Source: Suillus spraguei
Lineage: Eukaryota > Basidiomycota > Agaricomycetes > Boletales > Suillaceae
Length of the DNA: 64,000 nucleotides
Direction of reading: 5' to 3'
Assembly: GCA_016800925.1 (NCBI GenBank)
Contig: JABCPU010000010.1
Location: 62,001 to 126,000, forward strand
Shown here: positions 23,612 through 35,404 of the stretch, one piece after another
Layout of the letters: every line of letters starts with the position of its first letter
How positions within the stretch are numbered: the stretch's first letter is position 1
Position numbers and translations under genes: made by a program
The notes under the pieces: generated by a model
The model's input: the letters and a program-made list of their open reading frames with translations, nothing else
Told to the model about the DNA's origin: nothing
Database searches by the model: none

Positions 23612-25019
23612 CTAGAGGAAGTCCTCCGCTCGTGCCCTTTTCTTCCCTCTCGTTTCTTCAGTCGCAAGTGCAGAAGAGTCAATGCCAGACGGCAGCATAT
23701 TCGTCGAGTCTGGTACAACATAGTATTTTTTAGTGTAAGCCCGTTTCTCTTCCTATAATACACCTCATTAGTTGTACGGGTGGGGAAGAGCTACATCGAC
23801 TTACAGGGGAAAAGTTCGGGTCTGCATATTTGAGTTCTGTCGGTTTCTTGAAAGGCGCATATTTCTGTTCAAGGGCCGGATTTGGCAAGGTCAAAGGAGG
23901 TGGCGCTGCAGCTGCAGCGGGTGGCCCCACACCTACAGCCGATGGCACCGAAGGAGTACCAGATCCAAATCCTGGTGTAACTGGTAGAAACGGTGATGCT
24001 GAACCAGCGGGCACAAAAGAAGGCGGCGGAGGGAATGGTGGCCGAACACTTCCGGGAGGAAAAGGTGGCGCACCTGGGGGAAGCATACCCGGTGGGGGCA
24101 TTAGACCAGGAGGGGGCATCGGGAAGCCAGGAGGGGGATGTCTATATAGCATATTAGCGCACGATTTGCTGCAGAAAAAAACTCAATTTACCCTGGAAGG
24201 AAACCGGACATGCCAGGGAACGGTGGAAATGGTGGTAAAGCGCCGGCAGGGGGTGGCCCTCCCGGAAAAAATGGAGGCGCACCTGGTACCATACCAGAGG
24301 GAGGCATCACTGGCGGTGGAATGCCAGGAGCTGGAGTAGGAGGAGCAGCATATGCTTGTGGAGGAGCACCATATACCGCGCCAGCACTATTGTCAGCTGT
24401 AGGAAGAGCAGGAGGATTATCGCTGCTACCGCCCATCAAGGCCTTATGGGCTTCTAACTGAGCCTTGAGTTCGTCCTCCGATAAAGGTCTCTTTTCAATC
24501 TTAGGTCTCTTAGGCTGAGGCTGAGATATAGAACCTGCAGCTAAACCAAGTTCGATTTCCTTGCGGCGCTTATAGTCTGCCACATCAGGTGCAGGAATGC
24601 CTTCCATTCCGAAAATCTCCACTTCATACCCGTCACGTCCTGGCATAGCGTTCTCGATTCGTGGAAGGCTAAATAAAACGAAGTTAACAAAATGAACCAG
24701 ATATAGATGGACTTTGAGGCACTTCTCTGGTTCTAGCTTATGTACTTGTTGGATATGCACGGCCAGACCACCAGCAGTGTTCAACCGGCGGGGACACATG
24801 TTGCATTTGAAATGTTTGGCCTTTTGGTGTTGCATGAGGACTGAGAGTTCATGTAAATGAGATTCCATCTTCCGGAGTCGGTTAGAAAAAGTCACCTTTC
24901 TCATCTTCAAACTCCCTTTCACAGTACCAACACCATGGCCGGATGATCTAAAGCAATCCTTAATCAGCGTGTATAAAAAGAAGCTGCATACTTACCTGCT
25001 TGTTCTTTTTCTTTGCCAT
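23612..25019 (-). CDS. BuGZ/ZNF207-type C2H2 zinc-finger protein, Pro/Gly-rich tail
   Basis: Six exons, 24996..25019, 24896..24947, 24723..24840, 24192..24668, 23805..24141 and 23612..23752, encode 382 residues. The start is MAKKKNKQ. Two C2H2 fingers follow (WCWYCEREFEDEK...HQKAKHF and CNMCPRRLNTAGGLAVHIQ...H). Then come the signature PGRDGYEVEIFGMEGIP and an acidic/basic linker with a likely nuclear signal (KRPKIEKRP). A long disordered region rich in Pro, Gly, Met and Ala runs from about residue 165 to 320, and the tail ends KKRARAEDFL. In animals this family (BuGZ) binds microtubules, stabilises Bub3 and phase-separates, and the low-complexity tail here fits that. The function in fungi is inferred only. 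Confidence 0.88.
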
Positions 25020-25266
25020 TTCGACGACGTTGCCGTTGGATGATGGTGGAAAGCAAGGGAAACTTTTCGGCGACACCCGCTGATGGGTGTGACCGTGAGA
25101 AAATAACAAAGTATTAATTAAATGAGGCACTTGGACCCACCGGTTAGTTTTTGGTTAGTCTACTACATACACCTCTGGCAGAGTTAGTCTCTTTTTTGGT
25201 GACATTTAACTCGATAACTTCAACTTGTCAATTCCAAGTCTCCAAGATTTTTGTTAGCCAACACAA

Positions 25267-26849
25267 ATGATTGGCAAAAGTCTGGCTGAATATGTCTTTA
25301 TACTCATCAGCATAGGGATTCTTCGTCTGGTGGCACCAATTAGCTTTCTGTACGTTGCATATCTTATCGTTGCTCGACCAAGTACCGGATGGAAAACGTC
25401 ATTGGGAGGGTACGCTTTATTAGAGATATTGTTTTATACATTGGTCTACCTGCCTAGACTGTGGTTGTTACAAAAGGCATGAATTTGTCTGTATCCCTGG
25501 CAAGCATGGCGTCTTAAGCTACTCTTCTAGCCTGCAGTGCACCCCACTATTCACACTCGCGAATATCGGCGGATACTGTTTCAACGATGTTCGAGCTATC
25601 TGGCAACCTCAGATTACCTCTCCGGGTGGTTTTTTTCAGCAGAGTTTAAGAGGGATAACGTTGTGGACTGGCTCCTCTGGGCTTTGTTCTCTGCAACAAG
25701 AGACACCTGTCTAGTGGAATGGGAGGAAGAACTAGAGGAGTATCTCTCGAAAGTAGAAGTCATCATTGATAGAAAGTTGGCCCCTGGATATAACACTGGG
25801 GCTCAATGCATGCGGCCCACCATCGACAGCGTGTTGATGTTGCATCGGCCACTGATCTGGTATTTGGTAAGTAATCATCAGAACATGATGAACCTTATTG
25901 ACCTACCGATTATTCAGGTCGTGGGTTTAGTGGATCTTTTCACATCGTTCAGACTTTGGCGCCAGGGATTCCATCACTATGATGATGGTGACTGCATGGT
26001 GTCATTTCCAATGCGCCCATGTTGTGTCATCTCGCGAAGGTCGCCAGTAGTCAAGTTACCATACTGGTATCGCCCTCACCGATCAAGTACGAAACTACCT
26101 GTTCTTTTTATACACGGCATTGGAGTGAGTTCGTTCCTGGGCGATTCACATGGGTTATTCTAACATTTCCGCAGATTGGCTTATACCCATACACACCTTT
26201 CTTCGAAGAGCTCATTGCCCTGCATCCGGATATTGGAATTTTGGCAGTTGAAATCCTTTCCATCAGCATGCACATCACCTCACCTCCACTCTCAAGCTCG
26301 GCCACCTGCACCGCCATATCCCAGATTCTGGATGATCTCGGACTTGATCGTGTTGTTGTCTTGTCCCATTCTTATGGGACGGTCGTAACTACGCAAATGC
26401 TCCATTCCCATTTGTCTCCTCGCATTTCAGCGATACTTTTCATTGACCCCATACCATTTCTTCTCCATCTTCCTGATGTCGCCTTTAATTTCGTCTACCG
26501 ACAAGCTCGTTCTGCTAATGAGTTACAGCTTTGGTATTTTACGTCCAGGGACCCAGATATCTCGCGGACCTTGTCACGGCACTTCTTTTGGTCTGAAAAC
26601 GTACTGTGGAAAGAAGAACTAGTGGGAAGGCCCGTCGCTGTATGGTTGAGCGGAAAAGACCAAATCGTGAACTCGGACCAAGTCAGAAAATACTTGACAG
26701 AGGAACCAATCGCTTCAGAATACTGGACTACAGGCACACTAGAAGTGCTCTTTGATCCTAACTTGGATCATGCCACTGTCTTCGATACGAAGGACCGACG
26801 CAAACGTCTGTTGGACGTTCTGGATCGCTTCGTTGGTCGCCTAGATTGA
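25267..26849 (+). CDS. Membrane-anchored alpha/beta hydrolase
   Basis: Four exons, 25267..25476, 25531..25866, 25918..26124 and 26175..26849, give 475 residues. The N-terminus has two hydrophobic segments (about residues 9-35 and 47-66), placing the enzyme at a membrane. The hydrolase domain begins at LPVLFIHGIG. The nucleophile elbow is SHSYG, a plausible catalytic Asp is in SGKDQIV, and the His is in LDHATVF, so the Ser-Asp-His triad is complete. The first intron appears to use a GC donor (AAAAG/GCATGA), because the only alternative frame runs into TGA. The substrate is unknown. The family includes lipases, esterases and peptidases. Confidence 0.85.
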
Positions 26850-27216
26850 CTCACCTCTTGCAACATCACGATCAGAAGCAATCCGCCCGCTAGATCTTGA
26901 TATCAAACTCCGCATCTTCACATGCCGATATTGCACAAAGGCAATCATATATTAGAAAAGCAGACTTCAAGAAAACGTGTTGAGATGATGGGGACTGACT
27001 CATGTGATGTCACTATAGACGTGTGAGTCAGAGAATATACAAGTACGTGATCGTGATGTAGTGGTCTGGATTTTACCTCAGGCGCTCCGATCTGCAGTTT
27101 CCTCCGTTGATAACGATATCTTGTCTATGCTGACATGAATTCGCTTCTGATACGATGAGAGTAAGATAAAATATTTAATAGGAATTCCGAGCTGTCCATC
27201 CGTTGCAATTCATACC
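26850..27216. other. Intergenic, no feature recognised
   Basis: 367 bp between the hydrolase and the first dioxygenase-like gene. No ORF, repeat or RNA gene was seen. Confidence 0.4.
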
Positions 27217-28573
27217 ATGTCTGATGGTCTGGCTCGCATCCGCGCAACGCTAGGTGTTCGTCCTCTATATTGCAGTGGAACTTGTGAAATTGCTGTCGAG
27301 CAATCTACGCTTTTTTATAGTACAACGACGAGCGGTGTACGGTATGCCACACATTATTCGCCGATGGCTACGAACTGAAAACCATTTAGAAAAATCAATT
27401 TGTTATTCCCTACGCAGGTCCAGCTCGAATCTCTGCATGAAGCCTGTCAACTTGCAACATGTGGTCATGACCATGGAGAGATTCACAAGAAACTCTGCGC
27501 CGGCAGGTTGGACGCCACCGCATTTGCCACTCAGCTTAACTTGGAAAACACTGGATTGGATGATGTTGTGAGCCAGTCATTACTGGAAGGCATGGCTATT
27601 GGGCGGGACATCCAATTCGAATTATATGAATTGAATATTTATGGTTAGTGAATGTTCCCATACCGTACTTATTGAAATTGATTCCTGCTTAGGTGCAGGC
27701 AGTTTTGTCGAACCACACAAGAGCGCCATGAACAACGATAAGATGTTCGGTTTCCTTGACATTGTATTCCCAACTCCGCATACCGGAGGGATATACAATC
27801 TACGCAACAACGAAAGAGAGTGGTGTGTCGACTTTGCAACGATACTGTCAGAAGCACAGATCCCTCTTGTCGGTTATACAGCATACCTCAATGAGGTCGA
27901 ACGTGAGATTGGCTCAATCATATCTGGTCATCGCCTGACGTTGAGTTACAAACTCTACTTTGCGTCCGGCGGGGACAGTCCATCAAATACTATGATCTCC
28001 GTACCTGGCCCTTTTGAACCGTCCTTGAAAACCGCCCTTGCCGAATTCGTGAATGATCCCAAGGTGTTGCCCAACGGTGGTTATCTCGGGTTCGGACTTC
28101 GCCATCAGTACCCAATATCGTCAGAGATGAGAGTGGACAGTTTTAGGTCATGCTTAAAGGGCTCGGATGCGATTACCACGCGTGTCCTGAATAGCCTTCC
28201 TCTGCCATGGTCTCTTCGCGTTTTATATCGAGACAAAGGGTCTCAATCGGAACAGACATTCGTGCTCCATAAATTCATATCGGATCTATCACAGCAAGAC
28301 TTCGTGTGGAGTCACTGGGGCGCTGGTGAAAAAATGGGTCCAGGGGCTGAATTCGTTCGGTTTGTTGATGAATTCGGGAATGACGACGAGAAACGGGCCG
28401 GTGATTACCCCAAATATTCGGAAGATTTTGTTGACATCGTCCAAATGACAGAGATGCCTTCCGTCACAAACGTACATTCTCAATATCTTCGATACGGGAA
28501 CGAGGTAATGATGGGAAACTTGTATGGCGATATTTGCGTAGTTGCGGAGGTCCCTGCGAAGGTCCTGTATTAG
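27217..28573 (+). CDS. 2OG-Fe(II) dioxygenase-like protein, iron ligands replaced (paralog 1)
   Basis: Three exons, 27217..27336, 27418..27643 and 27693..28573, give 408 residues. The fold signature of the prolyl-4-hydroxylase-like family common in Agaricomycetes is clear: LNIYG, then KMFGFLDIVFPTPHTGG, and SGHRLTLSYKLYF. Catalytic members have an H-x-D pair and a distal His in a DVEHEV-like segment. Here these read PHKSAM (Asp to Ser) and EVEREI (His to Arg), so two of three iron ligands are missing, while the 2OG-binding Arg (SGHR) remains. The C-terminal half, including LPNGGYLGFGLRHQYP and EVMMGNLYGD, is open and well kept. It is therefore probably a maintained non-catalytic or altered protein rather than debris. 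The paralog lies 282 bp downstream on the same strand. Confidence 0.85.
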
Positions 28574-28854
28574 TAGTACGAACCTTAAACCTGATGCTGT
28601 TACAAGGTGTGCTCAGAATGCAGTTTTCTCGTTGCTGTCGAATGGGAATATAAATATGCTTTCAACTAATCACTGACTCACTAAATGACTCTGAAGTGCG
28701 TGGGTCCAGCCTTACGTTGACGAAGGTTTGATCGAGGCATGAGTCAGGTATGTATTATTGCAAGAAAAATTACGTTCGGATGTTGACTCATCGTGTCTTC
28801 TCTTCGTGTTATAATATGTTAAATATGTAGGGGTCTTTGAAGGGAGAAATCACC

Positions 28855-30472
28855 ATGGGGAAGTTGGACAACGTTCGAGCTTCCATGAAGCCCAGACCGC
28901 CGTATTGTTGTGGAATACTTCCTGTGACAACAGATACATGCACCTTGTTTTACAGTACGGGCGTTGACGATTACGCAGGGTACGACTCGCACATCCACAT
29001 ACTACATAAGATGAAAAGTTGATGTTATTTTTTGGACAACAGAAAAATTAACTTACTGTCTGCAACATCTGAAGAGCTCCACTACTTGTCGTGCTACCGT
29101 CGTGCTCAGTCCCCGATAGCAAATAACTCTCGACTTACTCCAGTACAGCTCAACGCAAGTGAAATCGCCACTACATTCGACACGGAGCATTATCGTCTCA
29201 TTGAGGCTATTCGAAGTGGATTACTCGAAGGTGGTAATGGCAAGCGACCATTACAGCTTCTTATCCAGCATCTCAGGATTTATGGTCAGTTATTATTATA
29301 TTTCATTGTAACAAACGCTTAAAGTGGCATACCAGACGCGGAGTGTCATGAAACATTTCTGCCCGTCCTCTCAACAGCTAAAGAGGGCTCAGCCGGACAA
29401 CCCAGTCTGTTAGATGTCTGTCTCCACGAGTATCGGCTCGTCAAGAATCATGAGGAGTCACGCATGTTTTCCGTCAGCCTCGAGGAATTCTGCGGTGTCT
29501 TTGGTTTGTGGTCACATTTTTTTTAAAAGAAACTGAAATGGCTCATAATTTACCATTACAGGCCTGTCATCCACAGCCGTCCGTAGGAGGGAGTCTACCA
29601 GTCCATGCCCAGACAAGGCAACCCCTAAAGGATTTGCAACAGTTTTTGTTGTATTCCCAACTGACATTGAAGGCGGAGCATTACTCCTCCGTCAGGGACA
29701 TCACGAATGGACCATTGATTTTGCGGAATTGTTGGCAAGGACGACACAAACGTCTGTGGCATTTCTTGCGTTCTACGACGACGTACAGTTTGCGTTCAGA
29801 AAAATTACGTCAAGGCATTGTGTGATACTTACATATCGCCTACACTTTCCAACCAAAAATGACAGTCCGCTGGCCACCTTTGAGAGCAAGAGTGTTTACG
29901 ACGTGAACGTTCTCACAACAGGTATCACCGAATTGCTTATGGATCCAGGTGTTTTACCTAAAGGTGGATACCTGGCATTTGGCCTTCACAATCAGTACAT
30001 GTCTACGTCTGGGTCTGTGGTCGATGTCGCCAGCCGTCTGAAGGGCAGAGATGCGATGATCGCATGCGCTTTAAGCTCCCTTTCCATCCCGTGGTCAGTT
30101 CGTATCCTGTATCGAAATGTTGGATGGATGGAATTCAGTTTCTTGGTGGATCATATAGTTGATCTTTCCAGCCACGACGAGGTCCACGACGAGGTAGAAA
30201 AATTGGGGTGTCCTGAAATTGTTTGTTTCGTAGGGGTGCGTGGCGAGCCAGATAGAAAAAGGGCCAAGTTAGATGAAAATGCGGTGGGAGGCAAAGATGC
30301 AACACATGTCATGTTGGTTAGTACAAGGCCTTCTGCATGGAGTTTCCACTCGCATTATGTTGCGGGTGGTCGAGAGGTGATGATGGGAAATCTATACGGA
30401 GACGCATGCATCATAGCGGAAAGACGACCACTAGAGATGACACGAGAAGTCAAAGAATGGAGGGCTGGATAA
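28855..30472 (+). CDS. 2OG-Fe(II) dioxygenase-like protein, motif lost (paralog 2)
   Basis: Four exons, 28855..28979, 29043..29284, 29336..29503 and 29562..30472, give 481 residues. It is collinear with the upstream gene: a shared start segment (LDNVRASM versus LARIRATL; TLFYST), a shared phase-1 intron after L-R/N-IY, then FVVFPTDIEGGALLLRQ, LPKGGYLAFGLHNQY and EVMMGNLYGDACII. The region that should hold the H-x-D motif is replaced by a longer, unrelated stretch (exon 3 plus the Arg-rich start of exon 4). The distal motif reads DVQFAF instead of DVEHEV, and the Arg position reads SRHCV. So iron and 2OG ligands all appear lost. The ATG at 28855 is the first in frame, with an in-frame extension upstream possible only from a non-ATG codon. 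Confidence 0.8.
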
Positions 30473-32107
30473 TTCATAAGTAGATGTAACATTCGGAGCC
30501 CAACCTAGAATGACATGAACATATGTCATGATATACCTTGCACGATAGTCATGTAGACTACTTGGTCATGTCCCACAGAAACCACATACCCGCGAGTTTT
30601 ACACTGACCTTCGCCATATGTAAAAAGAGACTTTTCGAGTGTATCAGTGCGTTGAGATTCCGCGACGATGAGTGCAATGAGGTATTTTCAGGAAATAAAA
30701 TGGACAAAATAAGTATTTGAGTGGTACCGATAGAGTAGTACTGCGCTTGCCTAATATGCGTCGAAGTACTTGTCTGAGGTTAATTTCACCACTCCAGTCA
30801 CGCAAGCTGGACCCCAGTATACTAAGTTGATGGGACATCAGAGTCCATCTCGTGCTGCCCGAACCTTGGCGGTGAAATCCAACACACACCATCTGTAAAT
30901 GTTTTACTGACATATATATTCTGAGTATGAATGTCACAAACACTGATAATAAAACGGAGAGCAAGGATAAATGACACCGCACCAATATGAGAACTTCACT
31001 CCGTCTGTGAAAGTGTGCGCAAGCTGATTTGTGGGATCTTGGGAGTGGAATGTGAGCACACGAAATCACTATTAAGATTTGGTTGATCAAAATTCCTAGC
31101 TGAGAGTCGATTAATAACTAGTAGAACACATCAGACGAAGAATTTCCTTCTGTTTTTCAAGTGTCTTGTGAGGGTAGCAGCCACGAGAACAACTAGGAAG
31201 ACATCATAGGCATCGGAGTTATCAATTCTTCGACTGTGCAACGAGACGGTGTCAGCTTGCAGTCGATCCGATTCAAGCGACAAAAATTCACCCAAGAACG
31301 CGTTAGGTCAATTATACGTCCGTATTAAGTGGGTAACGACAGGCGAGAACAACTTCACTGGAACATAAATTAGTTGTTGCAGTGCGTGCAAACGACAGAT
31401 GAGAACGGCTGCGAATGAAAAATCGGTACACACCACGAGCTTCCGGATACATAGCTCGCCTTCCGCAAAGCAAGGACAAACAGAAGCGTCCTATTCCATT
31501 GCAACAAGAATGTCGTAGCCGATTGTATGATAAGGGAGTCGCAGTTTCGATATGAATTGTACTTGTAGCTGAATGAGATTCTGTCAACCAACATTGAGAG
31601 ATGGATGACTGCGAAACAAGCTTGTGACATGCGGCTTAGACGTGGATTAACCTAGAACTCTCTGAGTATTAATCAGGCTGTGCTGCACTTGTTGAGAAAT
31701 CATGATATGACTTACAACCTCACCTCAGCTAAGCTGTTTCAACCTGCTAGTACCAGTGAGTGCGTGTGGTACCGCCTGCCTCCGGAGCTCTATGTTTGAT
31801 TCACGTATAATGTGCATCAAATGTGAATCGTGGATGTGGTCAATAGAGTCTAGACCGGCCACTGGCAATGACCGTCAATCCCACTTCACAACTTCCTGTG
31901 ACTGAGTCAAATCCCACACTGCCGATTGGCAAAACACGACAGAAATCACGGTCACATGACGAATATAACTAATACGCGTGACATGTTCGAACTTAAAGGT
32001 TGTGGCAGTTCCACTCGCGCCTTTTGGCAAATTTATATTTTGACTGAATCTTGTAAAGTTACTGTTTCATCATACCACTACCCTCCCCGCACACACTGTG
32101 CGACATC
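30473..32107. other. 1.6-kb gene-free interval
   Basis: No coding exons, repeats or RNA genes were recognised on either strand. The longest ORF (148 codons, minus strand, 30644-31090) has no coding composition or splice structure. The interval ends at the NIMA kinase start and includes its promoter. Confidence 0.45.
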
Positions 32108-34778
32108 ATGAGCAACTTTCTAGAACTGTACGAGCCTCTAGATATTATCGGCAACGGTTCATTCGGAATTATTCGTAAAGTCAGAAGGAAGTCGGATGGC
32201 CAAGTAAGTCCGCAGGTGCTATTCATACATTGCCAGAGCAGATTTAACATTTCTTGCGCTAGATTCTTGCGAGAAAGGAGCTCAATTTCGAGAGAATGAG
32301 CGACCGTGATAGGAAACAAATCGTTGCTGAAGTGTCAGTGTTCGAATTCATTTCTGCTGCTCCAACTCATTTCTTTTCAGTAACATCTTGAAAGATCTGC
32401 ACCACGACCATATTGTACGATATCATGACCGTCACGTTGATCGAGATGCAGGCATCTTGTATATTCTTATGGAATACTGTGGTGGAGGGGATTTATCCAC
32501 TGTCATAAAGCAGGCGCAGAAGCACAACCGACCCGTGCCAGAGGACACGATTTGGAACTACTTCATGCAAATTTTACTTGCGCTTTACTATTGCCACCAC
32601 CCTGGTAGCCATGGACGAACAGGTGGTGGCACTTCCGAAGGTGATGCCAAGCGGCCGCAGATTTTACATCGAGACCTCAAACCAGATAATGGTATGTCAC
32701 TTTAAGAACATTCCTCAATTCAAACCAACCTTTCATTCACAGTCTTTCTGGATCAATCAAATGCCGTGAAGCTCGGTGACTTTGGCTTGTCAAAAGCGCT
32801 GTCCCAAGCAAACTTTGCGAACACATACGTTGGGGTAAGCTTTTTGTCTGAGGCTATTTCATGACTTAATCCAGGAGACCAGACGCCATATTATATGTCT
32901 CCTGAATTGATGCAAGAACGGGCCTACGATTCCAAGTCCGATATCTGGTCCCTGGGCTGTCTCATATACGAGCTTTGCGCTCTGAAGCCGCCGTTCCATG
33001 AAGCTAAGACTCATGCAGAATTGAGTATATTTATACGGTCAGTCGTGCAGATGGCTTCTCTCTCGTGTGGCAAAAAAATCTGAGCTTCTATCTATGCAGG
33101 AATGGCCGAATACCTCCTTTACCAAAAGGGTACAGCCAGGCGCTGTCCAATGTCATCAAAGCAATGTTGAACCTTAATGTAAGTCGATCATATCATGCGG
33201 GGTGCATTATGGTCTTTGTCTGTTGTGCTGCTTATTCAACGATCCTTTGCAGCCTGCAATGAGGCCTTCGGCAGCTCAGCTTCTCCAACACGAGCGCTTA
33301 GAGCTCGTTTTCAAGGTTTCAGAGACTGAAAAGATGTTAGTTTTTTGGCGCAGGACTCGTGATTCATTCTGAATGGCTTTTACAGGCTCACCACAGTGAA
33401 ATCTCACAAAGTAGCTGTTGTTACAAAAGAGCGGGAAGTCGCTGCCCGTGAGGCAGCCCTCGCAGAACGTGAAGCACGGCTAGTATCCATTGTATCCGAA
33501 AAAGACCACGAAATTGTTCGACTCCGTGAACTCTTGGGACAGGCAGAGGCCCTCTCAGAACAACGGCTGCGTGATGTGCGAAAACGTATGGAAGAAGTGA
33601 TGGCGCTGCGTGAGGAAGAGCTCGAACAACATGTGCGTCAGCGTGATCAGGAGCTATTTGCGTGGTGGACAACAAGAGAGCAGGAGATAAGGGCAGGAAT
33701 GATGAAGGAACTAGAGGACAAGGTGAATTGGGTTCGGGGGAGGGAAGAAGAGCTTGAGGCAGAGCAGGGGAAACTGGACGAAGCAAGGCAAGATTTAGAA
33801 ATGAGGCTGAAAACAGCGGAAGAGACGGCTGCAAAAAAAGCTAAAGGTTCAGACTATGTCTTGTACGCCTTCCAGTTACTGATTGCGTCAACTATAGGAC
33901 AAGACAAGACGCCCCTAGAAGAAGTGAAGAACCTCCTTGCACCTCTCGCACAGATGACTCAGGATAGCCGCCTGCGGTCTGCCCAACGGCGGTCGCATGA
34001 TGTTTCCTTCATGAACACGACCACGACGCTCGAAACGCCGATCAATCGTGCGGTCAAACCTGCCGTGCCCTTTTCAGCGATGAAGGGTATCATCCTGACA
34101 GACACTGGCGAACCGCTGGCAACGCCTACTCCAGCTGAACTCGTTAAGCTTTTCGTCAAATCACCAAAAGTGAATATCGAGTTCGCCAAGATATTTGACT
34201 TTGACGAGGGGTCTGAGAGCTCTGACGCAGAAGGCGGGGAAGGTGACACCGACTTGCCACCTTCCCCATCGAAACGAGAACGAACAAGTCCTGAGATGAG
34301 TGCTTCAGCCTCGTCATCAAGAAACGCGAATGTTGTTCCCCCCACACGTCTACGCAAGCCGTCTATCCAAGGATCTGTTCGACGTGCACCTCTCCGGAGA
34401 ACTGCGACTCTACCGGCATCTGCCTCCGACCCTACAGGATTCGCATCATCATCACGACCCTCGAAGTCAACAACATCACAAACAGAGTCTGCAGATGCTT
34501 GTACGACCACAAAGACAGCGCGTCCCGCACCGGCGGAATATGACCTTTCTGACGAAGAAAATTTACCGAGTCCTTTCCTCAAGCGGATTGAACGTGAACG
34601 AGCGATAGCTCCTGGAACTTTTCGGACAACGAAACGTTCAGGCACCGGTAACCTCTTACGCGTCGTAGCAGCTGCGAACAATGCTAAGCAGGGGAGGCAA
34701 CCCCACGCCGCAGGAGTGATGAGCCATGGCACTCGGCCATCACTTGCAGGTGCTCGGAAGGCGTTGTCACGGTCATGA
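32108..34778 (+). CDS. nimA: NIMA-family mitotic Ser/Thr kinase
   Basis: Nine exons, 32108..32203, 32263..32333, 32381..32691, 32743..32834, 32883..33037, 33100..33178, 33253..33335, 33386..33846 and 33898..34778, give 742 residues. NIMA/Nek2 kinases drive mitotic entry and spindle pole functions. The kinase domain has GNGSFG (P-loop), LARKELNF (catalytic Lys), [14 protein letters not shown] and [10 protein letters not shown] charged and Gly-rich insert (about 15 residues, [17 protein letters not shown]) sits before ILHRDLK. After the kinase comes a strong coiled coil (about residues 300-440), then a Ser/Pro-rich tail with basic clusters. The last intron, 33847-33897 (51 nt, divisible by 3), is inferred from splice signals because the ORF is also open through it. 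The final residues are basic. Confidence 0.93.
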
Positions 34779-35404
34779 CATGTAGTATACTATGTGTAGA
34801 GTCATCCGGGCTGTTTCATTGCATCATATTGACGATATTTTAATGACAATTTTCCATTGGTGTACATGTGGGTCGCGTAATTACCACCTGACATTTCATT
34901 CGTATTACAAACATGGTTCACTCAGATGTGGAAGGCTGTCACAGTAGACAGCCAACACTGAAGGACAGTCAGATAAAGGCTAACGTGAATGAGCGTGTGG
35001 ATCTGGCAGTATGGTAAGAGAATAAAATACAGATAAGTGAACGGTCAGGCCAGGTCTATATGCTGGAAGATGCAAACAAGCAACGGTGTTCAATCATATC
35101 TAACACCTTCACGAGTCGCGGATGCAAATGCGTGAACATTAACCGGTTGACAGTGTTCGCAACTTTTTTGATCGAAACTTCGCCACACAATGCGCGTAGT
35201 AAGATTTTGAGCATTGCGCAAGTAAGCGGTGCACCCTCCATTAGGAAGTTATGCCGCGATGCCGGTCGAGAAAACCCTTATGCTGCACGTATTAGGAAAA
35301 AGCTGGTTTTACCATTTTCAAATATTTTTTATCTCCACCAGACCATGAAATTAACGCCCAGGAATTCTGGGCGTCAGCACTGGCAGGCCCATCATTGCGT
35401 CCGC
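34779..35404. other. Spacer between the NIMA kinase and the palindrome
   Basis: No gene was recognised. A small perfect inverted repeat (ACGCCCAGGAATTCTGGGCGT, 35353-35373, written here as one short hairpin: ACGCCCAG/CTGGGCGT) lies close to the outer edge of the left arm. Confidence 0.45.

Noticed and set aside
23830..24461. Plus-strand Gly-rich ORFs opposite the zinc-finger gene
   Set aside because: They mirror the Pro-rich tail (Pro codons read as Gly on the other strand). The sense gene has domains and consistent introns.
30644..31090. 148-codon minus-strand ORF in the gene-free interval
   Set aside because: No coding-like composition, no splice partners and no recognisable domain.
33421..34732. 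Two long minus-strand ORFs (137 and 257 codons) opposite the NIMA kinase tail
   Set aside because: They are antisense shadows of the coiled-coil and Ser-rich coding exons. Composition follows the sense codons and there is no splice structure.
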